NCBI GenBank assembly: GCA_003649845.1
Contig: QMTB01000042.1
Location: 1-9,330, forward strand
Length of the DNA stretch: 9,330 nt
Direction of reading: 5' to 3'
Source: Thermoplasmata archaeon
GTDB taxonomy: Archaea; Thermoplasmatota; E2; DHVEG-1
Positions 1-5,851 of the stretch are shown here, piece by piece. Each line of letters begins with the position of its first letter. The first letter of the stretch is position 1. Below the pieces are notes generated by a model. The model was given only the letters and a program-made list of their open reading frames with translations, had not been told where the DNA came from and made no database searches. Position numbers and translations under genes: made by a program.

Positions 1-36
1 CGTCTTTCACCGTTATATAAATACTTTTGCACAGGA

Positions 37-67
37 AGATAATCCTCGAAATGAATGACACATCTGA
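37..67 (+). repeat. Left terminal inverted repeat of the IS
   Basis: It starts AGATAATCCTCG and pairs with the repeat at 847-877 at 22 of 31 positions. Part of it can also form a local hairpin: AATCCTC at 41-47 pairs with GAGGATT at 66-72, just after the transposase stop codon. That hairpin could act on transposase mRNA ending, but this is speculative. Confidence 0.5.
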
Positions 68-71
68 GGAT

Positions 72-824
72 TCAAAATTTTATTAAACCTTCTAACCCGT
101 TTCTCCCGAGTTTAAGGGCTATGAGAGCTGGTATAGCCCTTGTCTCATCTCCCCTTACAGAGTTATAAATCATCCTCCTTAAATCCGGGAAAATATCTGC
201 AGATTCAAATGACTTGAAACAACGCATCACCTTGTATCTCTCGATTGGATTGTTATTATATCTCAATCCATATCTTTTGCATGCTATTGGAACACCATGA
301 GTAGGCTTACATGTTCTGGAAAAGAACCTGTCAAACTTGAGTTCTTTAAAGAACTTCCTGGAATACGGTAGAGATAGAGAGTCAGTTAAGAGATGAGAAA
401 GATTGTAATCGGTTTTTCCATCGACCGCATTTATATCATGGATTTTCTTACCTTTCTCCTTTAAAATAACCTCATCCATATGTCTACCCTTTATCTTTGG
501 TTTCAATTTCTTTTCAAAATCCTTTAGTAAACGAGCATACTTTCTGACCAAGTAAAGGATAACGCTATCATAGAGATAGTATCCCTCATGTTGCCAGATG
601 AAATCCCTTATCTTGGATAATGATAAACCCTCTGCATACAGATGCAAGGTTTTCAAGATTATCTCTTTTGGATAACTCATCTTTTCAAAACCATCCCTCT
701 CTACGAATCTTCTCCTACATGATTTACACAGGTAAAATTGCTTTTCAACATATTTGTTATACTTCTTACCCGCCTTTACAATATCTTCGCTTTTACAGTA
801 TGGGCATTTCATTCCCATCCCCAT
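72..824 (-). CDS. DDE-type transposase with N-terminal zinc ribbon, internally shortened and probably inactive
   Basis: This 250-aa protein would catalyse movement of the surrounding IS. Residues 7-36 form a zinc ribbon (C7, C10, C33, C36), followed by a helix-turn-helix-like region (about 50-100). The catalytic core starts with MDEV (D117) and VDGKTDY (135-140), and NNPIER (191-196) carries the expected final Glu (E195). In IS1/IS6-like relatives I remember, a DGLPSY-type motif carries the middle Asp about 50-60 residues after the first. Here residues 162-170 run straight from KELKFD into RFFSR and that motif is absent. A stretch also seems missing between NNPIERY and KVMR, and another in the C-terminal NSVRGDET region. 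All losses keep the frame, so no stop interrupts the ORF. The first residues (MGMGMK) offer three ATGs; the third, at 812, gives the usual MKCPYC start. I read it as an inactive remnant; a domesticated protein is less likely. Confidence 0.75.
   Translation of the reverse strand: MGMGMKCPYCKSEDIVKAGKKYNKYVEKQFYLCKSCRRRFVERDGFEKMSYPKEIILKTLHLYAEGLSLSKIRDFIWQHEGYYLYDSVILYLVRKYARLLKDFEKKLKPKIKGRHMDEVILKEKGKKIHDINAVDGKTDYNLSHLLTDSLSLPYSRKFFKELKFDRFFSRTCKPTHGVPIACKRYGLRYNNNPIERYKVMRCFKSFESADIFPDLRRMIYNSVRGDETRAIPALIALKLGRNGLEGLIKF
114..141. repeat. Perfect 9-bp inverted repeat inside the transposase 3' end
   Basis: AAGGGCTAT at 114-122 is followed, after a 10-base loop, by its exact complement ATAGCCCTT at 133-141. 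It lies in the part of the transposase that looks degraded (around residues 228-238). It may be the product of a small rearrangement there or simple chance; one such repeat somewhere in 9 kb is not surprising. Confidence 0.4.
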
Positions 825-846
825 GCTGTAAATAATTCAAAGGTAA

Positions 847-877
847 TTAAATATATCACTGTTTTAGAGGAATATCT
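847..877 (-). repeat. Right terminal inverted repeat of the IS
   Basis: Read on the minus strand it starts AGATATTCCTCT and matches the left repeat at 22 of 31 positions. It lies 23-53 bp upstream of the transposase start and ends about 12 bp before the TATA-like box of the polyamine fusion gene. Confidence 0.5.
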
Positions 878-889
878 GATAAGCCTAAA

Positions 890-898
890 TTTTTTATA
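890..898 (+). promoter_or_regulatory. Probable TATA box of the speD-speE fusion gene
   Basis: TTTTTTATA-type sequence lies about 31-39 bases before the ATG at 929, preceded by CCTAAA, a possible BRE. Archaeal transcription starts about 25 bases beyond the TATA box, so the mRNA would have a very short leader. No good Shine-Dalgarno site precedes the ATG, which fits near-leaderless translation. Confidence 0.5.
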
Positions 899-928
899 GA
901 ATAGTGGAATTATCTTCTGGGATCAACC

Positions 929-2230
929 ATGGAAGCATTAGGTCGACATCTAATAGTTGAGTTCTATAATTGCTCTCCTGAGAAGATAGACGATGTAATA
1001 GGTATAGAGAAAAGTATGGTTACAGCTGCAAAAAAAGCCGGTGCAACAGTTATAAACTCTACCTTTCATCATTTCTCACCATTCGGAGTTTCAGGAGTAG
1101 TGGTCATAGAAGAAAGTCATCTATCTATACATACATGGCCAGAATATAGATTTGCTAGCATAGATCTATTCACATGTGGAGATGAAATTGATCCATGGGT
1201 ATCCTTTGATTATCTTAAAGAAGAGTTTGCAGCAGAATACTTCTCCACTATGGAACTCCAAAGGGGTCAACTTCATCATCTAAAGAAAATCGAGGTTAAA
1301 GCACCTTTAAGTAGGGGTTTACAAGATAAAAAAGTCAAATATAATAGAAACATCTGGTTTACAGAGAGAGACGATAATGTAGCTCTTTCTCTTAGACATA
1401 CGGGTGATAGACTTTTTAGTAAGCAAACACCCTATCAGAAGGTTGAGATATTAGATACCTACGCCTATGGTAAAGTTCTAACTCTTGACGGTATGATAAT
1501 GACAACAGAGAAAGATGAATATGCATACCATGAGATGATAGCCCATGTACCTCTTCTTACTCATCCTACTCCAGAGAAGGTTTTAATTATTGGAGGAGGA
1601 GATGGAGGAGCAGCTAGAGAGGTTCTCAGACATGAAAACGTTAAAAGTGTTGATCTAGTGGAAATAGATGAAGTAGTCATCGAAGCAAGTAGAAAATACC
1701 TACCTACTATAGCTTCAGCTTTTGGTAATCCAAGGCTTAATGTACATATAAAAGATGGAATAGAATATGTTAAACAACTTAGAGATGAAACATATGATGT
1801 TGTAATAATAGATTCAACAGATCCTGTTGGACCAGCAGAAGGACTGTTTAAACCTGATTTTTATAGAGAAGTGTATAGAAGTCTTAAACCCGATGGTATA
1901 ATGGTCACCCAGAGTGAATCACCAACCTTTAATCCACCTGTATTCCAAGAGATTTATAGAACATATAGAGAGATCTTTGGGTTAAATAACGTCTATTGTT
2001 ATTTAGCCTTCATACCTACTTATCCATCTGGAATGTGGAGTTTCTCCTATTGCTCAAAGGGATCCGTTCACCCATTGAATGATCTAGATGATGAAAAAGC
2101 TGCAAGATTTACTAATTCACATCCCCTCAAATATTATCATCCAGATATGCATAGAGCTGCATTTGTACTACCAACCTTTGTCAAAGAGTTATTAAAATAT
2201 GAGCCTAAGAAAACAGAGGTAGTAGCCTAG
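929..2230 (+). CDS. Bifunctional S-adenosylmethionine decarboxylase-spermidine synthase (SpeD-SpeE fusion)
   Basis: One 433-aa chain carries two successive steps of spermidine synthesis. Residues 1 to about 120 are a complete class 1B AdoMet decarboxylase proenzyme. The IEESHLSIHTWPE motif puts the self-cleavage site at E62-S63, where Ser63 becomes the pyruvoyl group, with H68 and C83 at the same numbers as in the Thermotoga maritima enzyme. After a short basic linker (about 121-141), residues 142-425 are a full aminopropyltransferase: the GGGDGG loop (222-227), VEID (245-248) and IIDSTDP (293-299, D295 and D298) form the decarboxylated-AdoMet and amine sites. Self-cleavage would leave a 62-residue beta chain and an alpha chain still joined to the synthase, so the decarboxylated AdoMet could pass directly to its user. 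The ATG start gives MEALGRHL, the normal SpeD N-terminus. The gene stands alone, 76 bp before rpl44e. The fusion is visible; the coupling of activities, and which amine is used, are inference. Confidence 0.93.
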   Translation: MEALGRHLIVEFYNCSPEKIDDVIGIEKSMVTAAKKAGATVINSTFHHFSPFGVSGVVVIEESHLSIHTWPEYRFASIDLFTCGDEIDPWVSFDYLKEEFAAEYFSTMELQRGQLHHLKKIEVKAPLSRGLQDKKVKYNRNIWFTERDDNVALSLRHTGDRLFSKQTPYQKVEILDTYAYGKVLTLDGMIMTTEKDEYAYHEMIAHVPLLTHPTPEKVLIIGGGDGGAAREVLRHENVKSVDLVEIDEVVIEASRKYLPTIASAFGNPRLNVHIKDGIEYVKQLRDETYDVVIIDSTDPVGPAEGLFKPDFYREVYRSLKPDGIMVTQSESPTFNPPVFQEIYRTYREIFGLNNVYCYLAFIPTYPSGMWSFSYCSKGSVHPLNDLDDEKAARFTNSHPLKYYHPDMHRAAFVLPTFVKELLKYEPKKTEVVA

Positions 2231-2292
2231 AGATACCTCACATTTTCATATAACCTCCCATATTACCCCTTTCAATCCCAATAAAAACCTTT

Positions 2293-2298
2293 AAAGGA
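2293..2298 (+). promoter_or_regulatory. Ribosome binding site of rpl44e
   Basis: AAAGGA ends 9 bases before the ATG at 2308. Upstream, ATATAA around 2248-2253 and AATAAAAA around 2280-2287 are weak TATA candidates, so the ribosomal cluster may have its own promoter in the 77-bp gap. Read-through from the polyamine gene cannot be excluded. Confidence 0.4.
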
Positions 2299-2307
2299 TG
2301 TTTCCAC

Positions 2308-2583
2308 ATGAAAATGCCACGTAAAATCAAAACATACTGTCCTACATGTAAGAAACATACTCTACATGAGGTACATCAGGTTAAAAAGAGAAAAGCAAGC
2401 GAATTAAAACAAGGACAACGTAGATTTAGAAGAGTAATGCGTGGATATGGTGGATTTCCACGTCCAAAACCACAGGGCAGAGAGAAAACCAGTAGGCGTA
2501 TACCCCTAAAATTAACCTGTACAGAATGTAAGAAAAGTCATCAACCTCCAACTAAAAGATCAAAAAAATTTATGGTAGAATAG
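2308..2583 (+). CDS. rpl44e: Large ribosomal subunit protein eL42 (L44e)
   Basis: This 91-aa basic protein binds 23S rRNA near the E site of the 50S subunit; the family occurs in archaea and eukaryotes only. The start MKMPRKIKTYCPTCKKHT is the family N-terminus. Two CxxC pairs, C11/C14 and C71/C74, make the zinc site. The middle (about 36-63) carries the Arg/Gly-rich loop with GYGGFPRPKP, which reaches into the E site, and the C-terminus is Lys-rich. Length is normal for archaea. It is followed after 16 bp by rps27e, the usual archaeal order, so both are probably made from one mRNA. Confidence 0.96.
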   Translation: MKMPRKIKTYCPTCKKHTLHEVHQVKKRKASELKQGQRRFRRVMRGYGGFPRPKPQGREKTSRRIPLKLTCTECKKSHQPPTKRSKKFMVE

Positions 2584-2599
2584 AGAAAGGCGAGGAGTT

Positions 2600-2776
2600 A
2601 TGGATAAACCAAAGAGTAGGTTTATAAGAGTAAGATGCAAGGATTGTGAGAATGAACAGATAATATTCGATAGAGCTAGTACCATAGTCTCATGTCATAT
2701 ATGTGGCAGTAAACTTGCAATTCCTCGTGGAGGGAAAGCTGAGATAAGGGGGGAAATACTAGAAGTTGTTGAATAA
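2600..2776 (+). CDS. rps27e: Small ribosomal subunit protein eS27 (S27e)
   Basis: I translated this short gene by hand: 58 aa starting MDKPKSRFIRVRCKDC and ending GEILEVVE. It is a zinc-ribbon protein of the 30S subunit. C13, C16, C32 and C35 form two CxxC pairs that bind zinc, and the segment between them (ENEQIIFDRAST) matches the family. The ATG follows a GAGGAG sequence (2592-2597) at very short spacing; AAAGG at 2586-2590 may also help, and no other in-frame start fits. It lies 16 bp after rpl44e and 18 bp before the aIF2-alpha gene. Confidence 0.94.
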   Translation: MDKPKSRFIRVRCKDCENEQIIFDRASTIVSCHICGSKLAIPRGGKAEIRGEILEVVE

Positions 2777-2794
2777 ATAGAAGGTTAATATATC

Positions 2795-3580
2795 ATGAAG
2801 CGAAAGGAATACCCTGAGGAAGGCGAATTTGTCATAGGAACCGTTATAAATGTTCAAAATTATGGCGCATTTGTTTCTCTAGATGAATATCCAAATAAAG
2901 AGGGTTTTATACATATAGCTGAGATAGCAAGTGGATGGGTTAAACGTATAAGGAATCATATAAAGGAGAAACAAAAGGTTGTCTGTAAGGTTTTACATGT
3001 AGATGAATCAAAAGGTCATATAGATCTATCTTTGAAAAGAGTAAATGAACATCAGAAGAGAGAGAAGATAAAAGAATGGAAGAATACTCAGAAGGCTGAG
3101 AAATTAATGGAGATGCTTGCTAATAAACTCGGTAAAACAGTGGAGCAATGTTACAATGAATTTGGTGATAAACTCATTGATAAATTCGGTTCACTATATG
3201 CAGCTTTTGAAGAAACAGCATATGATCCAGATATATTAAAACAAGAAGGTTTTACAGGGGATTGGATAGAAGAGTTTCAAAGAATTGCTCAAGAAAATAT
3301 AACTATACCATTTGTGGAAATAACTGGCTATATAGATATTTCATCTAATTTACCAGATGGTGTGAATCATATAAAACAAGCTCTCCTCAAGGGAGAGGAG
3401 AGTGAATATGAGGATGTCAATATAGAGATACATTATGTCGGTGGCGGACAGTATAGTATAATAATCAAGGCACCTGATTATAAGATAGCAGAGGAAGAAA
3501 TGAAGAAAGCTGTCGCTCGTATAGAAGAGGATATAAAGGGTAAAGGTACAGTTGATTTTCACAGGAAGATGGAAGAATGA
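2795..3580 (+). CDS. eif2a: Translation initiation factor aIF2, alpha subunit
   Basis: This 261-aa protein is the alpha subunit of the heterotrimeric factor that brings initiator Met-tRNA to the small ribosomal subunit with GTP. Residues 10-83 are an S1 RNA-binding domain (GEFVIGTVINVQNYGAFVSLDEY, then GFIHIAEIASGWVKRIRNHI and GHIDLSLKRVN). Residues about 86-170 form the helical middle domain, and about 172-255 the alpha-beta domain that binds the gamma subunit (IPFVEITGYIDISSNLPDGV, VGGGQYSIIIKAPDYK). Length is close to the usual 265. AAGGT at 2781-2785 precedes the ATG by 9 bases. Its stop overlaps the nop10 start (ATGA). The GWVKRIRNHI loop corresponds to the phosphorylated loop of eukaryotic eIF2-alpha; nothing here shows that it is modified. 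Confidence 0.96.
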   Translation: MKRKEYPEEGEFVIGTVINVQNYGAFVSLDEYPNKEGFIHIAEIASGWVKRIRNHIKEKQKVVCKVLHVDESKGHIDLSLKRVNEHQKREKIKEWKNTQKAEKLMEMLANKLGKTVEQCYNEFGDKLIDKFGSLYAAFEETAYDPDILKQEGFTGDWIEEFQRIAQENITIPFVEITGYIDISSNLPDGVNHIKQALLKGEESEYEDVNIEIHYVGGGQYSIIIKAPDYKIAEEEMKKAVARIEEDIKGKGTVDFHRKMEE

Positions 3581-3738
3581 ATCTTCTACATTATTGTAAT
3601 AAATGTAGAGAGTATACTCTCAAACCTATATGTCCCTATTGTGGTGCAAAAACTATTAATCCTCATCCACCTAGATTTTCACCACAAGATAGATATGGAG
3701 AGTATAGAAGGAAACTAAAGAAACAAGGGGGTTTATAA
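3577..3738 (+). CDS. nop10: H/ACA ribonucleoprotein protein Nop10
   Basis: I translated this short gene by hand: 53 aa, MNLLHYCNKC at the start and KKQGGL at the end. Nop10 works with Cbf5, Gar1 and L7Ae in H/ACA RNPs, which convert uridine to pseudouridine in rRNA. C7, C10, C19 and C22 form the zinc ribbon, and residues 28-41 (NPHPPRFSPQDRYG) are the conserved linker that binds Cbf5. The start ATG overlaps the aIF2-alpha stop in ATGA, and the stop overlaps the next start in TAATG, so translation of the three genes is probably coupled. AGGAAG at 3563-3568 is a likely ribosome binding site inside the preceding gene. Confidence 0.95.
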   Translation: MNLLHYCNKCREYTLKPICPYCGAKTINPHPPRFSPQDRYGEYRRKLKKQGGL

Positions 3739-4502
3739 TGGAATATGTAACTATAAAATGGCTTGGAAGGAAACCTAAACTTGTTAATCCTATTCTAATA
3801 GAAGGACTACCAGGTATAGGAAACGTAGGTAAACTTGCTGTAGAACATTTAATAGATAGTATAGGAGCTAAGAAATTCGCTGAATTATACTGTAAGGATT
3901 TCCCTCCACAGGTTTTTATAAACCCTGATGGAACAATAGAGTTGGTGAAAAATGAATTCTACTATTGGAAGGCTAAGAAAAAGGAGCAGAGAGATTTAAT
4001 CCTTCTAACTGGAGATTATCAAGGTTTATCATCTCAAGGACAATATGAATTAGTTGAGAAGATACTTGATTTAGCAGAACAATTTGGAGTAAAAGAAATC
4101 TTCACACTTGGAGGCTATGGATTAGGTCATGAGGTAGATAAACCCAGTGTTTTATGCGCAACTACAGATAAAGATCTAGTAAAAACTATGAAAAAATATG
4201 GAGCAGTATTCAGAAAAAATGAACCTGGAGGAGGGATAGTTGGTGCAAGTGGTTTACTATTAGGATTAGGAAGATTAAGGGATATAAAAGGAGTTTGCTT
4301 CATGGGAGAAACACCTGGTTATCTAGTAGATCCTAAAAGCGCTAAAGAGGTATTAAAAGTTCTTATGAGAGCTACTAACTTAGAAGTTGATCTAACAGCA
4401 TTAGAAGACAAAGCAAAGGAGATTGAACAGATAGCTCAGCAGCTAAGAGATATAGAAGCACAGGCAATGGAGAAACCAGAGGATCTAAAATATATAGGTT
4501 AA
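3738..4502 (+). CDS. PAC2-family protein, likely archaeal proteasome assembly chaperone
   Basis: This 254-aa protein belongs to the PAC2 superfamily (COG2047/COG1938 group), which includes the archaeal proteasome assembly chaperones PbaA and PbaB. The signature glycine-rich segments are ILIEGLPGIGNVGKLAVEHLID (19-40), TLGGYGLGHEVDKPSV (123-138) and EPGGGIVGASGLLLGLGRL (162-180). Residues about 219-246 are a charged helix likely to form a coiled coil. The protein ends YIG, with Tyr third from last; this resembles, but does not match, the HbYX tail (Tyr second from last) that inserts into proteasome pockets. GGGGG at 3727-3731 precedes the ATG by 6 bases. It is the last gene of the ribosomal/aIF2 cluster, a placement common in archaea. 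The family call is firm; the chaperone role and partner are inferred. Confidence 0.87.
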   Translation: MEYVTIKWLGRKPKLVNPILIEGLPGIGNVGKLAVEHLIDSIGAKKFAELYCKDFPPQVFINPDGTIELVKNEFYYWKAKKKEQRDLILLTGDYQGLSSQGQYELVEKILDLAEQFGVKEIFTLGGYGLGHEVDKPSVLCATTDKDLVKTMKKYGAVFRKNEPGGGIVGASGLLLGLGRLRDIKGVCFMGETPGYLVDPKSAKEVLKVLMRATNLEVDLTALEDKAKEIEQIAQQLRDIEAQAMEKPEDLKYIG

Positions 4503-4515
4503 AGTAGGAGTACTT
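4502..4515. terminator. Small hairpin between convergent genes
   Basis: AAGTA (4502-4506) and TACTT (4511-4515) can pair around a GGAG loop right after the PAC2-family stop codon. The gap between the converging genes is only 19 bp, so transcripts probably end within the opposite gene; T-rich stretches at about 4546-4567 could serve plus-strand termination. The stem is short, so this is weak. Confidence 0.2.
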
Positions 4516-4521
4516 CAACCT

Positions 4522-5355
4522 CTATAACTCCATAGATATACCATAGGTTTTCTCAGGGTTTTCTTTATGTATTATCATTACCTCTTCTTCTGTTAATATC
4601 TCTTCTCTTAAAAGTTCCATTGTTCTTTTTGGAACTGTTTTAGGACCAAGCACAGCACCAGGTCTACGAGGATCATCAATATAATCGGTCTCCATGAGGA
4701 AACGAGTTCCTTTACTAGCTGCTTCAAGGATATTATTTCTACTAGCTAATACAGATGGCATAAGTCCATAGTTTTCCTCTGGTTTAATTAAAGCTGGGGA
4801 ATAGTGTTTAACTATCTTACTAGCAGGTAAACCTACTTTTCTACCCATTTCAACAAGTTCTTTACATTGCTGTGGAGTAGTATGTTCAGTATGTAAAACC
4901 ACTGGTACATCAACATCTTTTGCCTTCTCCATACCATAACGCAGGATATCATTTGAATCATCTATAACTTCTTCAGGTACAGGAAAATGTGGTCTACCGA
5001 TCTCACCTATAGCTATACAGATTTTCTCTTCACATAGTTTTGCTGCTTCATCCATACCTTTTAACATTATATCAATAGCTTCTTCTCTACCAAATTTTTC
5101 TTTTAATCTAAGATAATCAACTGGATAAGGCCCAACTGTTATATACACCTTTATATTTGTTTCTCTTCTAATATCCTCGGCCATTTTAATAGTCTCTGTA
5201 TAGCAGGGGGTATAACTTCTATATTCTATAATCTTTTTAACCATAGGATATTGACATAGTATTATATGGGTTCCACCTGCCTTCTGAAAATCCTTTACAG
5301 CATCTATAAAACGACCATCTCTTCTAAGATGAAGATGATTATCAAGGATTATCAT
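4522..5355 (-). CDS. TatD-like metal-dependent hydrolase (archaeal COG1099 type)
   Basis: This 277-aa protein looks like a cytoplasmic TIM-barrel hydrolase of the amidohydrolase superfamily. The metal ligands are all present in order: H7 and H9 in DNHLHL, E118 in GEIGRPHFP, H155 in VVLHTEHT, H184 in VKHYSP and D224 in METDYIDDP. This pattern is that of the TatD family, whose characterised members are metal-dependent nucleases. The archaeal branch carries the GEIGRPHFPV form seen here, and its substrate is unknown to me. The ATG is preceded by AGGTG 9 bases upstream. It lies 21 bp after the membrane protein gene on the same strand, so the two are probably co-transcribed. Family is clear, activity is not. 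Confidence 0.85.
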   Translation of the reverse strand: MIILDNHLHLRRDGRFIDAVKDFQKAGGTHIILCQYPMVKKIIEYRSYTPCYTETIKMAEDIRRETNIKVYITVGPYPVDYLRLKEKFGREEAIDIMLKGMDEAAKLCEEKICIAIGEIGRPHFPVPEEVIDDSNDILRYGMEKAKDVDVPVVLHTEHTTPQQCKELVEMGRKVGLPASKIVKHYSPALIKPEENYGLMPSVLASRNNILEAASKGTRFLMETDYIDDPRRPGAVLGPKTVPKRTMELLREEILTEEEVMIIHKENPEKTYGISMEL

Positions 5356-5376
5356 AGATTGTTACACCTAGTTTTT

Positions 5377-5772
5377 CTAGAATCTATATTTTTTATGGGA
5401 ATGTCTATTAAAGTAATATGAAAACGTTTTATCTTCCTTTGGGTGGTTACCAGTAATAATTTCTATTATACCCTGTGCTAGAATCCAACCGAAATAACCC
5501 ATGAAGAAAGTGAAAAAACCGGTTATACTATACCCTAGTATAGCTTGTAGATAACTTTTTCCGCCTGTTATAAAAAGTATGAATATACCTGTAATTATAA
5601 ATAGAAATATAATTAGGAATATCCATCTTAACGCGTAAACAGTGACTTTCATTGTTTTAAATGGTATCTCTTCGAAAGATATTTTTTTATCTAGTAACCT
5701 TGTTAAGGCAGACTGAGTGTTTGAGAATCTTCTTCCTGGCAACTTAGGCTTCCTCCTAAAAACAAACTTCAA
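5377..5772 (-). CDS. Uncharacterised membrane protein with two predicted transmembrane helices
   Basis: I do not recognise this 131-aa protein. It has a basic N-terminus (RRKPKLPGRR), then two hydrophobic stretches at about 44-68 and 76-106 joined by a short GGKS-containing turn, and a polar, His/Lys-rich tail (NHPKEDK, RHSHKKYRF). By the positive-inside rule both ends should be cytoplasmic. The start is ambiguous. The longest frame begins at a TTG at 5772, with a stop one codon further upstream and no ribosome binding site. A second TTG at 5742 (residue 11) sits 9 bases after a perfect AGGAGG (5752-5757) and would give 121 aa. That AGGAGG also reads as two Arg codons, so it may be coincidence. 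The first in-frame ATG is residue 41. It precedes the TatD-like gene by 21 bp. Confidence 0.72.
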   Translation of the reverse strand: MKFVFRRKPKLPGRRFSNTQSALTRLLDKKISFEEIPFKTMKVTVYALRWIFLIIFLFIITGIFILFITGGKSYLQAILGYSITGFFTFFMGYFGWILAQGIIEIITGNHPKEDKTFSYYFNRHSHKKYRF

Positions 5773-5809
5773 GGGTTAGAGTGATCCCAAAAGATGTAAT
5801 GGTAAATGG

Positions 5810-5818
5810 TTTATAAAA
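5810..5818 (-). promoter_or_regulatory. TATA box for the membrane protein-tatD unit
   Basis: On the minus strand this reads TTTTATAAA, centred 42 bases before the TTG at 5772 and 72 before the one at 5742. A start site near 5788 would give a leader of about 16 or 46 bases; the longer one would contain the AGGAGG site. The T-run just before the box also follows the ychF stop and could help end that transcript. Confidence 0.5.
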
Positions 5819-5827
5819 AACTAATTC

Positions 5828-5851
5828 GCAGATAGTTATGCAGATACTTAT
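5828..5851. repeat. Tandem duplication of a 12-base unit
   Basis: GCAGATAGTTAT (5828-5839) is followed directly by GCAGATACTTAT (5840-5851), differing at one base. The second copy contains the last bases of the ychF gene, including its stop codon. It looks like a small slippage duplication in the gap; no function is evident. Confidence 0.6.

Larger units (their letters stand above)
37..877 (-). mobile_element. Degenerate insertion sequence, about 841 bp, with imperfect terminal inverted repeats
   Basis: The element holds one transposase gene between matching ends. Reading inward from each side, the left end (37-67) and the reverse complement of the right end (847-877) align without gaps at 22 of 31 positions by my hand count. 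Both start AGATA and share a TCCTC core. The transposase lies between them and fills almost all the space, as in a single-gene IS. I could not define a target-site duplication: GATAA occurs at 38-42 and 878-882, but the first copy falls inside the left repeat. The divergent repeats and shortened transposase suggest an old, immobile copy. The exact ends are uncertain by a few bases. Confidence 0.62.

Noticed and set aside
620..835. Plus-strand open frame opposite the transposase N-terminus
   Set aside because: It is antisense to the zinc-ribbon region, has no family features and spans the transposase start; a shadow frame.
2231..2307. Possible small RNA or leader motif between the polyamine fusion and rpl44e
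   Set aside because: Only 77 bp, with no stable hairpin visible; a weak promoter and ribosome binding site are enough to explain it.
3381..3400. Hairpin-forming CTCTCC / GGAGAG sequence inside the aIF2-alpha gene
   Set aside because: A 6-bp stem in a Gly/Glu/Ser-coding loop region with no T-run or start codon nearby. It is explained by codon use and is not convincing as a regulatory element.
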